Shown in pieces: positions 12,205 through 23,525 of a stretch of DNA of 64,000 bases (positions are counted from its first letter, which is position 1; every line of letters starts with the position of its first letter). A model generated the notes under the pieces. That model had not been told where the DNA came from. It worked only from the letters and a program-made list of their open reading frames with translations, and did no database searches. The DNA lies in assembly GCF_003130705.1 (NCBI RefSeq), contig NZ_CP021354.1, forward strand, positions 3,410,001 through 3,474,000. The letters run 5' to 3'. Source of the DNA: Rhodococcus oxybenzonivorans. GTDB lineage: Bacteria; Actinomycetota; Actinomycetes; Mycobacteriales; Mycobacteriaceae. The position numbers and the translations under genes were made by a program.

Positions 12205-13942
12205 TGTCGAGGATCCCGTTGTTCAGCGCCTGGTCGATGTTGGACAAGTGCTCCTCATAACTCTTGGTGAACAGCGTCGTTCCCTTCGCGTCCACGGTCA
12301 CGAAATAGATCCAGTCCCCCTGCTCCGGGGATTCGACGGCCTGCAGGGCCGCGATACTCGGCGACGAGATCGGGGTGGCCGGCAAGCCGGGGCTGGCGTA
12401 GGTATTCCACGGGGTGACCGTCGCCCGATCCGCATCGGTGGTGGCCAACTCCGTCGTGTCGAGCGCATAGTTGACCGTCGAGTCGAACTGCAGCGCCTGG
12501 TTGACCGCCAGCCGGTTCAAGATGACGCGCGCCACCTTCGCGAAGTCTTCGGGCATCGCCTCCCGCTCCACCAGCGACGCGGCGATGAGCATCCGGTAGG
12601 GGGAAAGGCCCACCACGTTTCCCGCGGTGAGGATGCCCGTCTCCTCGTAGCTCGCCGCGCTCTCGGTCACGAGCTTCCGTAGGATCTCGGCAGCACCGGC
12701 CGTCGGATCGAAATCCCAGCTGCCGGCGGCGATGAGACCCTCGAGCTGCCGGTCCCGGTCGGGTACGCCGGCGACGGCATCTCTGGCCCAGTCCGGTACG
12801 CCGAGTGCGCCGATGTCGCCCGCACCGGCGTTGTTGAGTTCGTCGTAGCTGATGCACCGTTCCTGCCCGGCCTCGCCCAGGCAGCTTGCCTCCGAGATGA
12901 GGGTGTAGATCCCCTTCTTCACTGCACCCGTCTGCACGTCGGTGGTGTCGTGGAGCTGACGGCCCTCCGAAATGATCATCTGGCCCACACGCGACGCCGG
13001 ATCGACGAGTTCTCGGACGGCGTCCACGGCAGGGATCTGGGTCGAGAGACTGTAGAAACCGGGCTGCACCGAATTCATCGCAGTGTTCTGGACCGCGGCG
13101 TTGAAGAAGGCCGATCCGCTGGCCACCACGTCTCGCTCGGCCAGCGTGGTCGCGATCTCCTCCGCGGTGTCCCCCGCATGGACCTGGACCACGACTTCGG
13201 GTCCGCCCGGACCCGGGTAGTCGGCCGGGGCGTCCGGGCCACCGAAAAAGAGCTTGCCGCCGACGAAGACCATTCCCGCCAAGACGACCAGAACGACTGC
13301 GGCCGCCAGCGCTCCGAGGATCTTGCCCCTGCGTGCCCGGCCGCGGGACTTCTGCTCGCGTCGCGCGTGCACGCGCGACGGCGGGGCGGGACGCTCGACG
13401 GGAACGGCGGCAATGACCTGTGTTTCGGCCTCGTCGAACGCGTCGTCGGCTCTCTCGTACGGTGCGTCACGTCGCCCCTCGACGGAGACATGGTCGTCGA
13501 CCGGCAGGCCGTCGTACTCGCGTTCGTGAACGTCGCGCTCGTCATACGCAGGCTCGCCATACGCAGCCTGGTCATACGCAGCTTCGTCGTACGCTGACCG
13601 GTCGTACGTGTGCTCATGGGCGTGCTCGTCGAGAGGGTCCTCACGGTAGCGATGCACGGGCTCGTGGTGCGCTGGCTCCGTGTGGGCCCCGTCGTGGCGC
13701 GCGAGGTAGTCGGGACCGGGCGGGTGGTAGCCGTACATACGATCATCGAGCGCGGAATCGGCGTAGCCGGTGCGGTGGTGACCGAGTTCGGCCGCTTCGG
13801 CACGGTCCGGAAAATCAGCGCGCTCGGGGCCAGACTCGTACTCGACCGGTTCGTCTTCGTCGAGATAGCGGTGTCGCCGCGGTTCACGGGGAGGATAGTC
13901 GAAACCAGGCTGTTCCCCTGCCGGCCGCCGATGATTGCTCAC
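12194..13942 (-). CDS. mltG: Endolytic murein transglycosylase (MltG/YceG family)
   Basis: Membrane-anchored lytic transglycosylase thought to cut nascent peptidoglycan and so limit glycan length. The layout of the 582 residues is a Tyr/Asp/Glu-rich, probably disordered cytoplasmic region of about 200 residues, one membrane helix ([19 protein letters not shown], near 207-226), a LysM-like segment ([13 protein letters not shown]) and the YceG catalytic domain. The catalytic Glu is in [17 protein letters not shown] 13942 overlaps the ruvX stop (GTGA), and the 3' end overlaps aroE. Confidence 0.92.
   Translation of the reverse strand: MSNHRRPAGEQPGFDYPPREPRRHRYLDEDEPVEYESGPERADFPDRAEAAELGHHRTGYADSALDDRMYGYHPPGPDYLARHDGAHTEPAHHEPVHRYREDPLDEHAHEHTYDRSAYDEAAYDQAAYGEPAYDERDVHEREYDGLPVDDHVSVEGRRDAPYERADDAFDEAETQVIAAVPVERPAPPSRVHARREQKSRGRARRGKILGALAAAVVLVVLAGMVFVGGKLFFGGPDAPADYPGPGGPEVVVQVHAGDTAEEIATTLAERDVVASGSAFFNAAVQNTAMNSVQPGFYSLSTQIPAVDAVRELVDPASRVGQMIISEGRQLHDTTDVQTGAVKKGIYTLISEASCLGEAGQERCISYDELNNAGAGDIGALGVPDWARDAVAGVPDRDRQLEGLIAAGSWDFDPTAGAAEILRKLVTESAASYEETGILTAGNVVGLSPYRMLIAASLVEREAMPEDFAKVARVILNRLAVNQALQFDSTVNYALDTTELATTDADRATVTPWNTYASPGLPATPISSPSIAALQAVESPEQGDWIYFVTVDAKGTTLFTKSYEEHLSNIDQALNNGILDSGR
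13539..13613 (-). repeat. Five-unit 15-bp tandem repeat inside mltG
   Basis: Five imperfect 15-bp units (13539-13553, 13554-13568, 13569-13583, 13584-13598, 13599-13613) share a core like TCATACGCAG. They encode a pentapeptide repeat of the type AYDQA / AYDEA in the cytoplasmic tail of the transglycosylase. Copy number is likely to differ between strains. Confidence 0.75.
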
Positions 13943-14478
13943 TGGCCCGCCTCCGGTTGCTGCCTGTCCCCGACCGAATCCCCTGCATTCACCGACCTGC
14001 TCCGCTCGTCCAACCACCCCTGCAAGATCGCCACCGCCGCGGCCTGGTCGATCACCGTACGCTGGCTTCTCGCACTGACACCGCTCTCGCGAAGCGCCCG
14101 CGTGGCGGTGACGGTGGTCAGACGCTCGTCCGCCATCCGCACCGGGATCGGATCCACCGCCCTTCGCAATCGTTTCGCGAACACAGTAGCGATCGAGGCC
14201 GCCTTGCCTCGTTCGCCCCGCAAGGTCTGCGGCAGACCGACGATAACCTCCACGGCCTCGTATTCCTCGACTATGTCGGCAATGCGCCGGATATCCGGCG
14301 CGTCGGGGCCGCGTTCCTTCGACCGGGGAACCGTCTCGACCGGGGTGGCGAGAACCCCGTCGGGGTCGCTCGAGGCGACTCCGATCCGGACGCTCCCCAC
14401 GTCGATACCGATGCGTCGACCGCGCCCAGGGTCGTCGACGCCCGGTCGATCGGGACCGCCCTGTTCCGCGCGATGCAC
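13939..14478 (-). CDS. ruvX: Putative pre-16S rRNA nuclease (YqgF/RuvX family)
   Basis: RNase H-like fold protein; the E. coli member helps mature the 5' end of 16S rRNA. The first acidic residue is in [12 protein letters not shown], and the VGLPQTLRG and DERLTTVTA segments follow. The last catalytic Asp lies in [16 protein letters not shown]. The protein is 179 residues with about 20 extra N-terminal residues. GTG 14478 lies two bases behind the alaS stop, and the stop overlaps the mltG start. The order alaS-ruvX-mltG-aroE is conserved across mycolic-acid actinobacteria. Confidence 0.93.
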   Translation of the reverse strand: MHRAEQGGPDRPGVDDPGRGRRIGIDVGSVRIGVASSDPDGVLATPVETVPRSKERGPDAPDIRRIADIVEEYEAVEVIVGLPQTLRGERGKAASIATVFAKRLRRAVDPIPVRMADERLTTVTATRALRESGVSARSQRTVIDQAAAVAILQGWLDERSRSVNAGDSVGDRQQPEAGQ

Positions 14479-14480
14479 CG

Positions 14481-17153
14481 CTACTGGTTCCCTACCTTGT
14501 CCGCCACGGCCCCTCGGACCGCATCGAGGGCCGCCGCGATGCCGGTGGTGTCCGAGCCGGACCCCTGGGCCATGTCCGCTTTGCCGCCGCCGCGACCCCC
14601 GATCAGGGGGCCGAACTCCTTCACGAGGTCACCGGCCGCGACCCCGAGTTCCTGCGCCGCCTTGTTGACGGCGACAACGAATGGAACCTTGCCGTCGGCA
14701 TCACCGAACAGGGCGACGACAGCCGGCTGCGTGCCGAACCGTCCGCGAATGTCGGTGACGAGACTCCGGAGGTCGTTGCCACCGACACCGGCGGGAGCCG
14801 AGTCCGCCACCAGCAGCACCGGTCCCACGCGCTGAGCCTTGTCGAGGTAGGTGCCTGCGGAGGCCAGAACTGCTTGTGCCCGAGCCTGTTCGAGCTCCTT
14901 CTCTGCAACGCGAAGCCGTTCGACCAAGGCCTCGACACGGGCAGGCACCTCTTCGGAGGGCACCTTCAGCGAGGACGACAGTCCGGCGAGCAGCGCCCGT
15001 TCCTTGGCCAGGTAACGGTACGAGTCCAGCCCGACGTAGGCCTCCACACGCCGCACACCCGAGCCGACGGACTGCTCACCGAGGAGGGTCACGTTGCCGA
15101 TCTGCGCCGAGGTTCCCACGTGTGTTCCGCCACATAGCTCCATGGAGAACGGTCCACCGATCTCCACGACGCGTACCTCGTCGCCGTAGTTCTCGCCGAA
15201 CAAGGCCATGGCGCCCATCGCCTTTGCCTTGTCGAGGTCGGTGACGAACGTGTTGACCGCGTAGTCGGCGGCCACGGCCTCGTTCGCCACAACCTCGATG
15301 TCCTGCTTCTGCGACTCGGTGAGCGCACCCTGCCACGAGAAGTCGAACCGCAGATATCCGGGCTTGTTCAACGAACCGGCCTGAACGGCGTTGGGCCCCA
15401 GAACCTGTCGGAGGGCGGCGTGGACCATGTGCGTACCGGAGTGACCCTGGGTGGCACCCTTACGCCACCCGGCATCGACCTGAGCCAGAACGACGTCGCC
15501 TTCGGTGATCTCGCCTTCCTGGACGGTGACCTTGTGGACCCACAGCTTTTTCGCGATTTTCTGGACGTCGTTGACCTTCACACGCAGTCCCGGCCCGGTC
15601 AGCGCGCCCAGGTCTGCAATCTGGCCGCCCGCCTCCGCGTACAGCGGGCTGCGGTCGAGAATGACCTCGACGTCCTGGCCGGTGGCGGCGACGGGAACGC
15701 GCTGCCCGTTGGAGATCAGGGCGAGGACACGCGCCTCGGACACCAGTTCGTGGAAACCGGTGAACTCTGTGGGACCGCGGTCGAGAAGTTCCTTGTAGAC
15801 GGTCAGGTCGGCGTGCGCGTGCTTGCGTGCCTGGGCGTCGTCCTTGGCACGCTGACGCTGCTCCGCCATCAGCGTGCGGAATCCCTCTTCGTCGACCGAC
15901 AATCCGGCCTCGGCCGCCATCTCGAGGGTGAGGTCGATGGGGAAGCCGTAGGTGTCGTGCAGCGCAAAGGCTTGATCGCCGCCGATGACCGACTTCCCGG
16001 AAGCCTTCACGGACTCGGCGGCGCCTTCGAACAGCTTCGAGCCGGACGTGAGGGTCTTGAGGAACGCCGTCTCCTCGCCGACCGCGACCGTCTCGATGCG
16101 GCCGAAGTCGCTGTCGAGGACCGGGTACGAGGGGGCCATCGTGTCGCGTACGACGGTGATGAAGTCACGCATGCTCGGCTTGTCGGCGCCGAGCAGCTTT
16201 GCCGAACGCACGATGCGCCGCAGCAGTCGGCGCAGCACGTACCCGCGTCCGTCGTTGCCCGGATTCACACCGTCGGCGATAAGCATGGCCGCCGTACGCG
16301 CGTGATCGGCGATCACCCGGAACCGGACGTCGTCGTCATGATTGACGCCGTACCTGCGGCCTGACAACTCCTCGGCCTTCGCGATCACCGGGCGGACGAG
16401 GTCGGTTTCATACACGTTGTCGACGCCCTGCAGCAGGAACGCGACGCGCTCGACTCCCATGCCGGTGTCGATGTTCTGCTTCGGCAGCGGGCCGAGGATC
16501 TCGAAATTGTCCTTGCTGATGCCGAGTCCGCGCTCGTTCTGCATGAACACGAGATTCCAGATCTCGATGTAGCGGTCTTCGTCGGCCTCCGGGCCGCCTT
16601 CCTTGCCGAACTCGGGGCCGCGGTCGTAGTAGATCTCCGAGCATGGCCCGCACGGCCCGGGGATGCCCATGGACCAGTAGTTGTCGGCCATGCCCCGGCG
16701 CTGGATCCGCACCTCGGGAACGCCGACCTCGTCGCGCCAGATGTCGCGGGCCTCGTCGTCGTCGAGGTAGACGGTGACCCAGATCCGCTCGGGATCGAAT
16801 CCATAGCCGCCGTCGTCGACGCTGCCGGTCAGCAACGCCCAGGCATGCTTGATTGCTTCCCGCTTGAAGTAGTCACCGAAGGAGAAGTTCCCGGCCATCT
16901 GGAAGAACGTGTTGTGCCGGGTCGTGATGCCCACGTTTTCGATGTCGAGGGTGCGCACACATTTCTGCACACTGGTCGCCGTCGAGTACGGCGGGGTCTG
17001 CTGGCCCAGGAAGAAGGGCACGAACTGGACCATTCCCGCGTTGACGAACAGCAGGTTCGGATCGTCGAGAATCAGCGAGGCGCTGGCTACCTCGGTGTGG
17101 CCTGCCTTGACGAAATGGTCGAGGAAGCGCCGGCGAATCTCGTGGGTCTGCAC
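14481..17153 (-). CDS. alaS: Alanyl-tRNA synthetase
   Basis: Class II synthetase of 890 residues that charges tRNA-Ala and clears mischarged Ser and Gly. The catalytic core is at the N-terminus ([35 protein letters not shown]). The editing domain shows both zinc-binding pairs, [13 protein letters not shown] and [13 protein letters not shown], and a C-terminal C-Ala/DHHA1 region ends with [13 protein letters not shown]. The frame is open to 17213, but GTG 17153 gives the standard [13 protein letters not shown] start. No T-box or other leader structure is evident in the 86 bases behind rarA. Confidence 0.97.
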   Translation of the reverse strand: MQTHEIRRRFLDHFVKAGHTEVASASLILDDPNLLFVNAGMVQFVPFFLGQQTPPYSTATSVQKCVRTLDIENVGITTRHNTFFQMAGNFSFGDYFKREAIKHAWALLTGSVDDGGYGFDPERIWVTVYLDDDEARDIWRDEVGVPEVRIQRRGMADNYWSMGIPGPCGPCSEIYYDRGPEFGKEGGPEADEDRYIEIWNLVFMQNERGLGISKDNFEILGPLPKQNIDTGMGVERVAFLLQGVDNVYETDLVRPVIAKAEELSGRRYGVNHDDDVRFRVIADHARTAAMLIADGVNPGNDGRGYVLRRLLRRIVRSAKLLGADKPSMRDFITVVRDTMAPSYPVLDSDFGRIETVAVGEETAFLKTLTSGSKLFEGAAESVKASGKSVIGGDQAFALHDTYGFPIDLTLEMAAEAGLSVDEEGFRTLMAEQRQRAKDDAQARKHAHADLTVYKELLDRGPTEFTGFHELVSEARVLALISNGQRVPVAATGQDVEVILDRSPLYAEAGGQIADLGALTGPGLRVKVNDVQKIAKKLWVHKVTVQEGEITEGDVVLAQVDAGWRKGATQGHSGTHMVHAALRQVLGPNAVQAGSLNKPGYLRFDFSWQGALTESQKQDIEVVANEAVAADYAVNTFVTDLDKAKAMGAMALFGENYGDEVRVVEIGGPFSMELCGGTHVGTSAQIGNVTLLGEQSVGSGVRRVEAYVGLDSYRYLAKERALLAGLSSSLKVPSEEVPARVEALVERLRVAEKELEQARAQAVLASAGTYLDKAQRVGPVLLVADSAPAGVGGNDLRSLVTDIRGRFGTQPAVVALFGDADGKVPFVVAVNKAAQELGVAAGDLVKEFGPLIGGRGGGKADMAQGSGSDTTGIAAALDAVRGAVADKVGNQ

Positions 17154-17239
17154 GTCAGTGATCCTTATTGTCTGTCTCGAGGGCAACTGCGGGGTGGCTG
17201 TCCTGTCGGGCACACGGGAGCCCGGCAGTTCGGCAACAA

Positions 17240-18673
17240 TCAGCTTAACCGGCCACCCGGACGCGTCTTGCCACGGACGATGGCACGCAACTTGTCGACC
17301 CGGGCCGCAATGTCGCGCTCACCACCGTGCGTGGTGGGCTGGTAGTAGTCGACGCCGACCAGTTCGTCCGGCGGATATTGCTGTGGCAGCACGCCGTCCG
17401 GGTGGTCGTGGGGATAGCGATATCCGACGGCGTTGCCGAGCTTCGCCGCACCCGCGTAGTGCCCGTCGCGCAGATGCGGGGGCACCAGGCCTGCGTTGCC
17501 CGCGGCGACGTCGGCCATCGCCGCTCCGAGCGCAGCGATCACCGCCCCCGACTTCGGTGCGGTGGCGAGGTGGATGGTCGCCTGGGCGAGCGCAAGGCGT
17601 GCCTCGGGCATGCCGATCAGCTGCACGGCCTGGGCGGCCGCGGTGGCAGTCTGCAGTGCGGTCGGATCGGCCATCCCGATGTCTTCACTCGCGTGGACCA
17701 CCAGCCGACGCGCGATGAAGCGCGGGTCTTCACCCGCGGTCAGCATCCGCGCGAGGTAATGCAGTGCGGCATCGACGTCGGAGCCACGGATCGATTTGAT
17801 GAAGGCGCTGATGACGTCGTAGTGCTGGTCACCGTCACGGTCGTAGCGGACCGCCGCCTTGTCGACGCTGGCCTCTACCGTGGCGAGGTCGAGCAGAATC
17901 GGCCGATCCGCATCGCCCGCCTGGTCGAGGGCAGCCCCCGCGGCCGCCTCGAGCGCCGTCAGTGCCCGACGCGCATCGCCCGCCGCCAATCGGACCAGAT
18001 GATCCAAGGCATCGCCCGCGATTTCGATCTCACCGTCGTACCCACGCTCGTCGGTGCGCGCCCGCTCGAGGAGTTCCTCGATGTCGCCGGGCGTCAACGA
18101 CTGCAGTTGCAGCACCAACGACCGGGACAGCAGCGGTGACACGACCGAGAAGGACGGGTTTTCGGTGGTCGCGGCAACGAGGAGCACGATCCGGTTCTCC
18201 ACGGCAGCGAGCAGGGCGTCCTGCTGGGTTTTCGAGAACCGGTGTACCTCGTCGATGAACAACACCGTCTGTTCCCCCGCGAGGAGGCGCCGCCGCGCGA
18301 GTTCGATGACGCCGCGCACCTCCTTCACACCCGCGGACAGCGCCGACAACGCCTCGAATCGGCGGCCCGTCGCCCCCGAGATGAGTGAGGCCAAGGTTGT
18401 CTTGCCGGTACCGGGAGGGCCGTACAGCAGCACCGACGCTGCTCCGGAGCCCTCGACCAGACGCCGTAGCGGCGCCCCGGGCCCCAGGAGGTGCTGCTGT
18501 CCGACCACCTCACCGAGAGTGCGCGGGCGCATCCGCACCGCGAGTGGTGCGTGAGGGTTGACAGCCACGTGTCCGAGACCGGATTTCGGCGCGGGGTCCA
18601 CCTCGGGCCGCACGGTCTCGAACAGTCCGGCCGACTCGTCCTCGCCCAACTCCGAACCGAAAAGATCGCTCAC
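17240..18673 (-). CDS. rarA: Replication-associated recombination protein A (MgsA/RarA AAA+ ATPase)
   Basis: AAA+ ATPase related to the clamp loader, acting at stalled replication forks. Walker A is GPPGTGKTT and Walker B is [10 protein letters not shown]. The sensor region is [10 protein letters not shown] and the Arg finger region is [10 protein letters not shown], followed by the tetramerisation C-terminus ([30 protein letters not shown]). At 477 residues it has about 35 extra N-terminal residues, which include a short SDLFG-like stretch. The latter resembles SSB or clamp-binding tails, but this is only a suggestion. Start is GTG 18673. Confidence 0.93.
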   Translation of the reverse strand: MSDLFGSELGEDESAGLFETVRPEVDPAPKSGLGHVAVNPHAPLAVRMRPRTLGEVVGQQHLLGPGAPLRRLVEGSGAASVLLYGPPGTGKTTLASLISGATGRRFEALSALSAGVKEVRGVIELARRRLLAGEQTVLFIDEVHRFSKTQQDALLAAVENRIVLLVAATTENPSFSVVSPLLSRSLVLQLQSLTPGDIEELLERARTDERGYDGEIEIAGDALDHLVRLAAGDARRALTALEAAAGAALDQAGDADRPILLDLATVEASVDKAAVRYDRDGDQHYDVISAFIKSIRGSDVDAALHYLARMLTAGEDPRFIARRLVVHASEDIGMADPTALQTATAAAQAVQLIGMPEARLALAQATIHLATAPKSGAVIAALGAAMADVAAGNAGLVPPHLRDGHYAGAAKLGNAVGYRYPHDHPDGVLPQQYPPDELVGVDYYQPTTHGGERDIAARVDKLRAIVRGKTRPGGRLS

Positions 18674-18730
18674 AAGTTCGACGCTACTCGGAAGGCGTCG
18701 TGGAAACCCACTCCGGTCTGCCGGTCGGCG

Positions 18731-19906
18731 TCACCCGACAGACAAACCTCGAAGCTTGTCGGCCACGAGGCGGGCGTGGTGGGCAACCACCGTGTTCCCG
18801 GCGTGGTCGGCGCTCCGGGCCAGCCTGTCCCAGCGCTGCGTCAGGGCTTCGGACCGCGGAACCGACAGGTGATGCTCACGCACGGCGGCGATGCGGCTGT
18901 GATTCTCCGGAAGGAACAGATACGTGCTGACCCACACCCAAATGAGCTGCGCTTCGACCATGCGGGTGGCCAGCACGTTGTCGTCGGCGAGCGCGGGCCA
19001 CATCCCCACGACCTCGGCGCGCCAAGCCTCGATCATGGCCTGCGTCCGCTCGTCGGACAGTTCCACGGTGCAGAGGCAACCAGGGAAGGAGACCAGTGCA
19101 TACGCGATGTCGAGCATCGCGTCGCGGAAGCCACCCCACTCGTAGTCCAGGAAACGAACACCCTCGTCGTTGACCATGATGTTGTCCGGGCACAGGTCCG
19201 AGGGGCTGAACGCCCTGAATCGGCCACTGTCGAACAGCTTCGCGGCGCGCGCTACCTGCGCCGTCATGTCCGCGGATACGTCGACACCCAGGATCCGGGA
19301 GAGAAGGCGGGGCACCTCGGGAACCGCGCGGTGAACCTGCTCGGCGACGGTGTCGTCGCAATGCGCCACCTCGGCGCGGCGAAGAAGGGCGGTGAAGTCC
19401 TCTTCGCGTCCCACCGTGGCCGCGTGCATACGGCCCAGCGCCTGTGCCATGGCCATCAGGGTGTTGGTGACCGTATCGGCGTCGGAATGCTCGAGCAGGG
19501 CACTGATCGGCGAGGCATCACCGAGGTCGCTGAGAACGAGGAGTCGCGCCTCGAGGTCGGAGGCGAGCAGTTCGGCGCCCGGCCTGCTGTCGGTCGCCAG
19601 TGCAGTGGCGAACTGATACGACACGGCTTCACGGAGGAACGCGCTGCTGCTGTCACCCGACAGGTCGTCGGGATCGATAGTCCGTGAGCCGGACACGCCG
19701 ACGTCCTCACGCAGTTGCTTGATCACCAACGTCCGCGGAAGGGAGAACGGATTCTCGGCCACGCGTACGCGGAGCACGATGGTACGACCACTACCGCCGA
19801 GGTCGACGGGGTCTACCAGTGTCACGGGTGCCCCGGTACGACGCGTGAGCAGCTTCTCGGCTGCGGCAACTACCTCGGAAACGGGGTCGGCCAGTATTGC
19901 AGTCAT
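18731..19906 (-). CDS. Aminoglycoside-phosphotransferase-fold (choline-kinase-like) protein
   Basis: A 391-residue APH-fold kinase. The N-lobe includes a VIKQL segment that may hold the ATP-binding Lys. The catalytic loop reads FSPSDLCPDNIMVND, with Asp and Asn kept but the usual His of HxDxxxxN replaced by Ser. The metal-binding DFG equivalent is FLDYEWGGF. Such proteins phosphorylate small hydroxyl or amino compounds, and the substrate cannot be told. It stands alone between rarA and the transglutaminase operon, with no sign of an antibiotic-resistance context. Confidence 0.75.
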   Translation of the reverse strand: MTAILADPVSEVVAAAEKLLTRRTGAPVTLVDPVDLGGSGRTIVLRVRVAENPFSLPRTLVIKQLREDVGVSGSRTIDPDDLSGDSSSAFLREAVSYQFATALATDSRPGAELLASDLEARLLVLSDLGDASPISALLEHSDADTVTNTLMAMAQALGRMHAATVGREEDFTALLRRAEVAHCDDTVAEQVHRAVPEVPRLLSRILGVDVSADMTAQVARAAKLFDSGRFRAFSPSDLCPDNIMVNDEGVRFLDYEWGGFRDAMLDIAYALVSFPGCLCTVELSDERTQAMIEAWRAEVVGMWPALADDNVLATRMVEAQLIWVWVSTYLFLPENHSRIAAVREHHLSVPRSEALTQRWDRLARSADHAGNTVVAHHARLVADKLRGLSVG

Positions 19907-19971
19907 CGCGGTCCAACTTACCTGCTAGTGACACGGATCATCGAGTCCTCCGCCGGAAGCCTCGGTGAATT

Positions 19972-20922
19972 TCAGCATTTCGGCTGATCGGGCGCGAGCG
20001 GATGGAGCGGTGCCACGTCAACCGACACCGCAATGGTGCTGTTTCGTGCCTCTGTGTATATGACTCCGCGCAGCGGCGGCACATCCGCGTAGTCCCGGCC
20101 CCACGCCACGACTGTGTAGCGCTCGTCGACGAGTTGATCGTTGGTCGGGTCGAAAGCGAGCCAGCGGTCGCCGGGCATCCACACAGCGGCCCACGCGTGG
20201 GTGGCGTCGACACCGATCAGTCTTTCCTGGCCGGGCGGCGGCTGCGTTTCCAGATATCCCGACACGTACTGGGCGGCGAGCCCGTGTGAGCGCAGGCAGG
20301 CGATCGCGAGCCGAGCGAAATCCTGGCACACCCCGGACCTCTTCTCGAGCACCTCGGTGACCCGGGTGGACACGGACGTCGACCCCGATCTGTACTGGAA
20401 GTCGCGGTGGATGCGGCTGGTGAGGTCGAGGACGGCGTCGACGAGCGGACGTTCCGGCGGAAAGCTCACGGCCGCGTAGTCGCGCACGCCGTCACTGATC
20501 TCGGCCGGCTGCACGTCCAGCACGAAGTCCTGGGCCAGCGCCCCGTCCGTCCCCACCGGCCGGGACAGCTCCCACCGCGAGTTCGCGGGCGCACTGACGA
20601 GCCGGTGTGGTTCCGGCCCGTACACCTCTACTTCGGACTCGGCGGTGACGATCAGCTCCTCGTGCGCTGCGCTGACCTGGAAGTAGAGGTCGCGATTGCC
20701 GTACACGTCTACACCCACCGACCGATCGGCGGGCGCGGGCGAGATGTCGACAGCCGATCGGACACAGCGCTGATCCTCGGTGTCACGCGGCAGCAGGTAG
20801 CAGCGGCCGTAGGACGAGGACACCGGCTCCGAATAGGTGTAGGTAGTGCGGTGGGTGATCCGGTATCGCCGGAGTACGGGGCGCTCGCTGGTCGAATCAG
20901 CCGGGGGCGACGGGTCGATCAT
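19972..20922 (-). CDS. Transglutaminase-like cysteine protease-fold protein
   Basis: A 316-residue protein with an N-terminal Bact_transglu_N beta domain (RITHRTTYTYSEPVSSSYGR) and a transglutaminase core. The triad is Cys199 (SGVCQDFARLA), His242 (DATHAWAAVW) and Asp258 (AFDPTND). It has no signal peptide or membrane helix, so it should act in the cytoplasm, either as an amidase/peptidase or by forming isopeptide bonds. ATG 20922 overlaps the stop of the ATP-grasp gene (ATGA). Families of this kind are constantly paired with alpha-E and ATP-grasp proteins and are predicted to make or break a peptide-like tag; no activity has been shown. Confidence 0.88.
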   Translation of the reverse strand: MIDPSPPADSTSERPVLRRYRITHRTTYTYSEPVSSSYGRCYLLPRDTEDQRCVRSAVDISPAPADRSVGVDVYGNRDLYFQVSAAHEELIVTAESEVEVYGPEPHRLVSAPANSRWELSRPVGTDGALAQDFVLDVQPAEISDGVRDYAAVSFPPERPLVDAVLDLTSRIHRDFQYRSGSTSVSTRVTEVLEKRSGVCQDFARLAIACLRSHGLAAQYVSGYLETQPPPGQERLIGVDATHAWAAVWMPGDRWLAFDPTNDQLVDERYTVVAWGRDYADVPPLRGVIYTEARNSTIAVSVDVAPLHPLAPDQPKC

Positions 20923-23525
20923 GCGGGAACTCCGCCCCCGACCGTCCACGAGGTCGCGCTGCCCCACAGCGGTTGCATACCGCCGGGCAACGACAACGGC
21001 CCCTTCGACATGACCTCGGACAACCGGCCGAGAAGTCCGACGATCTCGGTGGTCAGGTCGCCCACTTCTGTTCGTACTCCGGTGTCGTCGATGCGCTCGA
21101 GCCGGGCAGGGTCGACCCGTCGAACGGTGTTGAGCATGTCCTCGGCGAGCCGCTCCGCCGGCGAGGATCCGGAGGCGTCGGGTAGGGCCGCCAGGTCGGT
21201 CCGCAGCGCCTCGAGCTGGAAGACGAGCGAGCGGGGGTTGCCGATGTCGAACAGCAGCAACTCGGCCACCGCGGCAGGGCGGATACTTCGATTCCGCCGG
21301 CGGTACACCACCGAGCTCTCGGTGGCGAGCAGAAGTGATTCGATCAACGCTCGTTCGGTCGCGGGATCCCGCTTCCGCCCCATGGTGGACGCCACCAGGG
21401 TGGTGAGAGTAGAGGCCCGTTCGATCCGCTTGCCGATGTCCATGATGTGCCAGCCGGTGTCGCGGACCAGCGATTCCGCTGAGACACCGGACAGCGCCAG
21501 CATGCCGCCGAGCACTGCGGATTGCGCCTCGAAAAGCCGGGAGCCATCGTCGATCGACTCGTCGGAGACCTCACCGAGAGCGCGTTCCACCGTGCTCAGC
21601 ACGGCCCAGATGTCGTTCGACAATTGGCCGCGTACCGCCCGCGCGGCCTGCTCCACGTCCCGGACGGCTCGAGCGAGTGATCCGTCGCGGTCGGGATCGA
21701 CGGTGAGAGACCGTAGTTCCGCTCGAACTTGCTGGAGATCCGCAGTGGGATGGGGGCCCGCAGTTCCGTCGGAAGCGTTCACCGACCGTGTCGGCGCGCC
21801 CCCTTCCCCCCGTGCATTTCCCTGCTCCGCGACGGTGAGGACGGCGTCGAGGAGAATAGGAAGACACCCGGCACCCGGCAGCCACGGGCGGAGCCGATAG
21901 TCGCGGTACTTCTCCCCCACTGCGATCATCAGCCGTGCCGAACCCTCGGCCCGCTCCGCGCATCGCCCTATCGAGAAGAGTTCGGACAGCGCGCGGGGCG
22001 AGGCCAGCAGATCGGACGAGGTTGCTGCGTAGGTGGGGAGCGACTCGACGTCACGGGCGGCGCTCTCACCGGTATCTGCCGGGCCGAGCCGCGGCGCGAA
22101 GCGCACCCAGACGTCCTTGGCTCCCGCATGCCGGCGATCCCCGCGCTCGGCACCCGGAATCAGGGTCGTTCCCAGGCCGCCGGACATGGGTACGTAGCCC
22201 ACCCGTTGAGCCACGGAGAACAGCCGGACGCCGACGGGCGCGAGAGTGACCTCGCCCCCGCCCCCGGCGCCGGCCGACGGCGCATACGACGAGTCGGGGA
22301 TGATCTGCCCCACCCAGTTGGCGGGATCCGCGCGTACCTGTTCGAGAAATTCCGTGCGCCGGGCGTCGTCGAGTGCGGAGGGGACGACGGGCGGCCCGCC
22401 GCGGACGGCGCGGAGCACCATCGATGAAACATTGGCCAGGATGTGCGCGAGTTCAGAGCGGTCACCTCCCCAGAACGTCGGCACGGACGGCAACAACAGA
22501 TCCTCGTCGAGCAGTCGCCGCGAGAGTGCCGGCAGCAGGCGGGTGAGTGCCGGATTCTCCAGGACTCCGCTGCCGAGGGTGTTCACAACGGTCACTGCTC
22601 CCCGACGCAGCACCTCGACGAGGCCGACTACGCCGGCCCGGGAGCCGGGGCGCAGATCGAGGGGGTCGGCGAGTTCGGCGTCGACCCGCCGGATGATGAC
22701 GTCGACCTGTTCCAACCGGCCCAGTGACCGCATCCAGATGCGGCCGTCACGGACCACCAGGTCGGCGCTCTCCACGAGCGGGAACCCGAGGACAGTCGCC
22801 AGGTAGGCCTGGTCGAACGCGGCACCCGACCTGGTCTGCGGACTGAGCACGACCACGAGCGGGTCTTCCGAACCGGCGGGCGCCGCGTCGATTGCCGCGA
22901 GCCGCATCGACTGGGCGAACGAGGACAACGGCCGGGGGCCCACGGTCTCGTAGATGCCCGGAACCGCCCGGGCGATCACTCGGCGGTTCGCCATCGCGTA
23001 GCCGGCCCCGCCCGGAGACTGGGTGTGGTCGCGAACAGCGTGGAAATTGCCGTCCGTGCCGCGGCCGACGTCGAGACCGTGGAAGAACAACTGGTGCCGA
23101 CCCGGGAGCGACATGCCGTGCGCAGGCCGAAGATATCCGGGATGACCGAACACGAGGCGGGCGGGCACGGCACCACTCCGCAGGAGCGTCCTCGGCCCGT
23201 ACAGGTCGGCGAGCACGGCATCGAGAAGCCGCGAACGCTGGAGGAATCCCGCTTCGAGGTGCTCCCATTCGTCGGCCGTGAGGAGAAGCGGTATCGGGTC
23301 GATCTCCCACCGAGACGGTCCGGTGGCGAGGTCCGATCCGTCGAGGGGGTTGTAGGTGATGCCGTGGTTGTCGACGAGGAGCCGGATGCGGGACTGCAGC
23401 CGGCGCACGGAGCCGCTGTCCGCGCCGAGGAGGCCGTCACCCAGCTCGGACCACGGCGCACGGACCTTCCCGTCGGCGTCGAACAGTTCGTCGTATTCCG
23501 GGCCGCGGTGCGGCGCCGCGGTCAC
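20919..23525 (-). CDS. Circularly permuted ATP-grasp / alpha-E fusion protein (Rv2567-like)
   Basis: An 868-residue two-domain protein. Residues about 70-480 form the circularly permuted ATP-grasp (DUF404/407) domain, recognised by ADLYGPRTLLRSGAVPARLV and FGHPGYLRPAHG. Residues about 508-860 form the all-helical alpha-E domain, starting LLASPRALSELFSIGRCAERAE. ATP-grasp enzymes of this branch are predicted amide ligases, and alpha-E is an uncharacterised partner domain. Starts and stops overlap by four bases on both sides, so DUF389 protein, ligase and transglutaminase should be made in fixed ratio. In many genomes the two domains are separate genes; here they are fused, as in mycobacteria. 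Confidence 0.9.
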   Translation of the reverse strand: MTAAPHRGPEYDELFDADGKVRAPWSELGDGLLGADSGSVRRLQSRIRLLVDNHGITYNPLDGSDLATGPSRWEIDPIPLLLTADEWEHLEAGFLQRSRLLDAVLADLYGPRTLLRSGAVPARLVFGHPGYLRPAHGMSLPGRHQLFFHGLDVGRGTDGNFHAVRDHTQSPGGAGYAMANRRVIARAVPGIYETVGPRPLSSFAQSMRLAAIDAAPAGSEDPLVVVLSPQTRSGAAFDQAYLATVLGFPLVESADLVVRDGRIWMRSLGRLEQVDVIIRRVDAELADPLDLRPGSRAGVVGLVEVLRRGAVTVVNTLGSGVLENPALTRLLPALSRRLLDEDLLLPSVPTFWGGDRSELAHILANVSSMVLRAVRGGPPVVPSALDDARRTEFLEQVRADPANWVGQIIPDSSYAPSAGAGGGGEVTLAPVGVRLFSVAQRVGYVPMSGGLGTTLIPGAERGDRRHAGAKDVWVRFAPRLGPADTGESAARDVESLPTYAATSSDLLASPRALSELFSIGRCAERAEGSARLMIAVGEKYRDYRLRPWLPGAGCLPILLDAVLTVAEQGNARGEGGAPTRSVNASDGTAGPHPTADLQQVRAELRSLTVDPDRDGSLARAVRDVEQAARAVRGQLSNDIWAVLSTVERALGEVSDESIDDGSRLFEAQSAVLGGMLALSGVSAESLVRDTGWHIMDIGKRIERASTLTTLVASTMGRKRDPATERALIESLLLATESSVVYRRRNRSIRPAAVAELLLFDIGNPRSLVFQLEALRTDLAALPDASGSSPAERLAEDMLNTVRRVDPARLERIDDTGVRTEVGDLTTEIVGLLGRLSEVMSKGPLSLPGGMQPLWGSATSWTVGGGVPA

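Noticed and set aside
18731..19906. Aminoglycoside resistance gene
   Set aside because: The fold is of the APH type, but the HxD His is Ser and the neighbourhood is housekeeping. Such proteins are common chromosomal kinases of other substrates.
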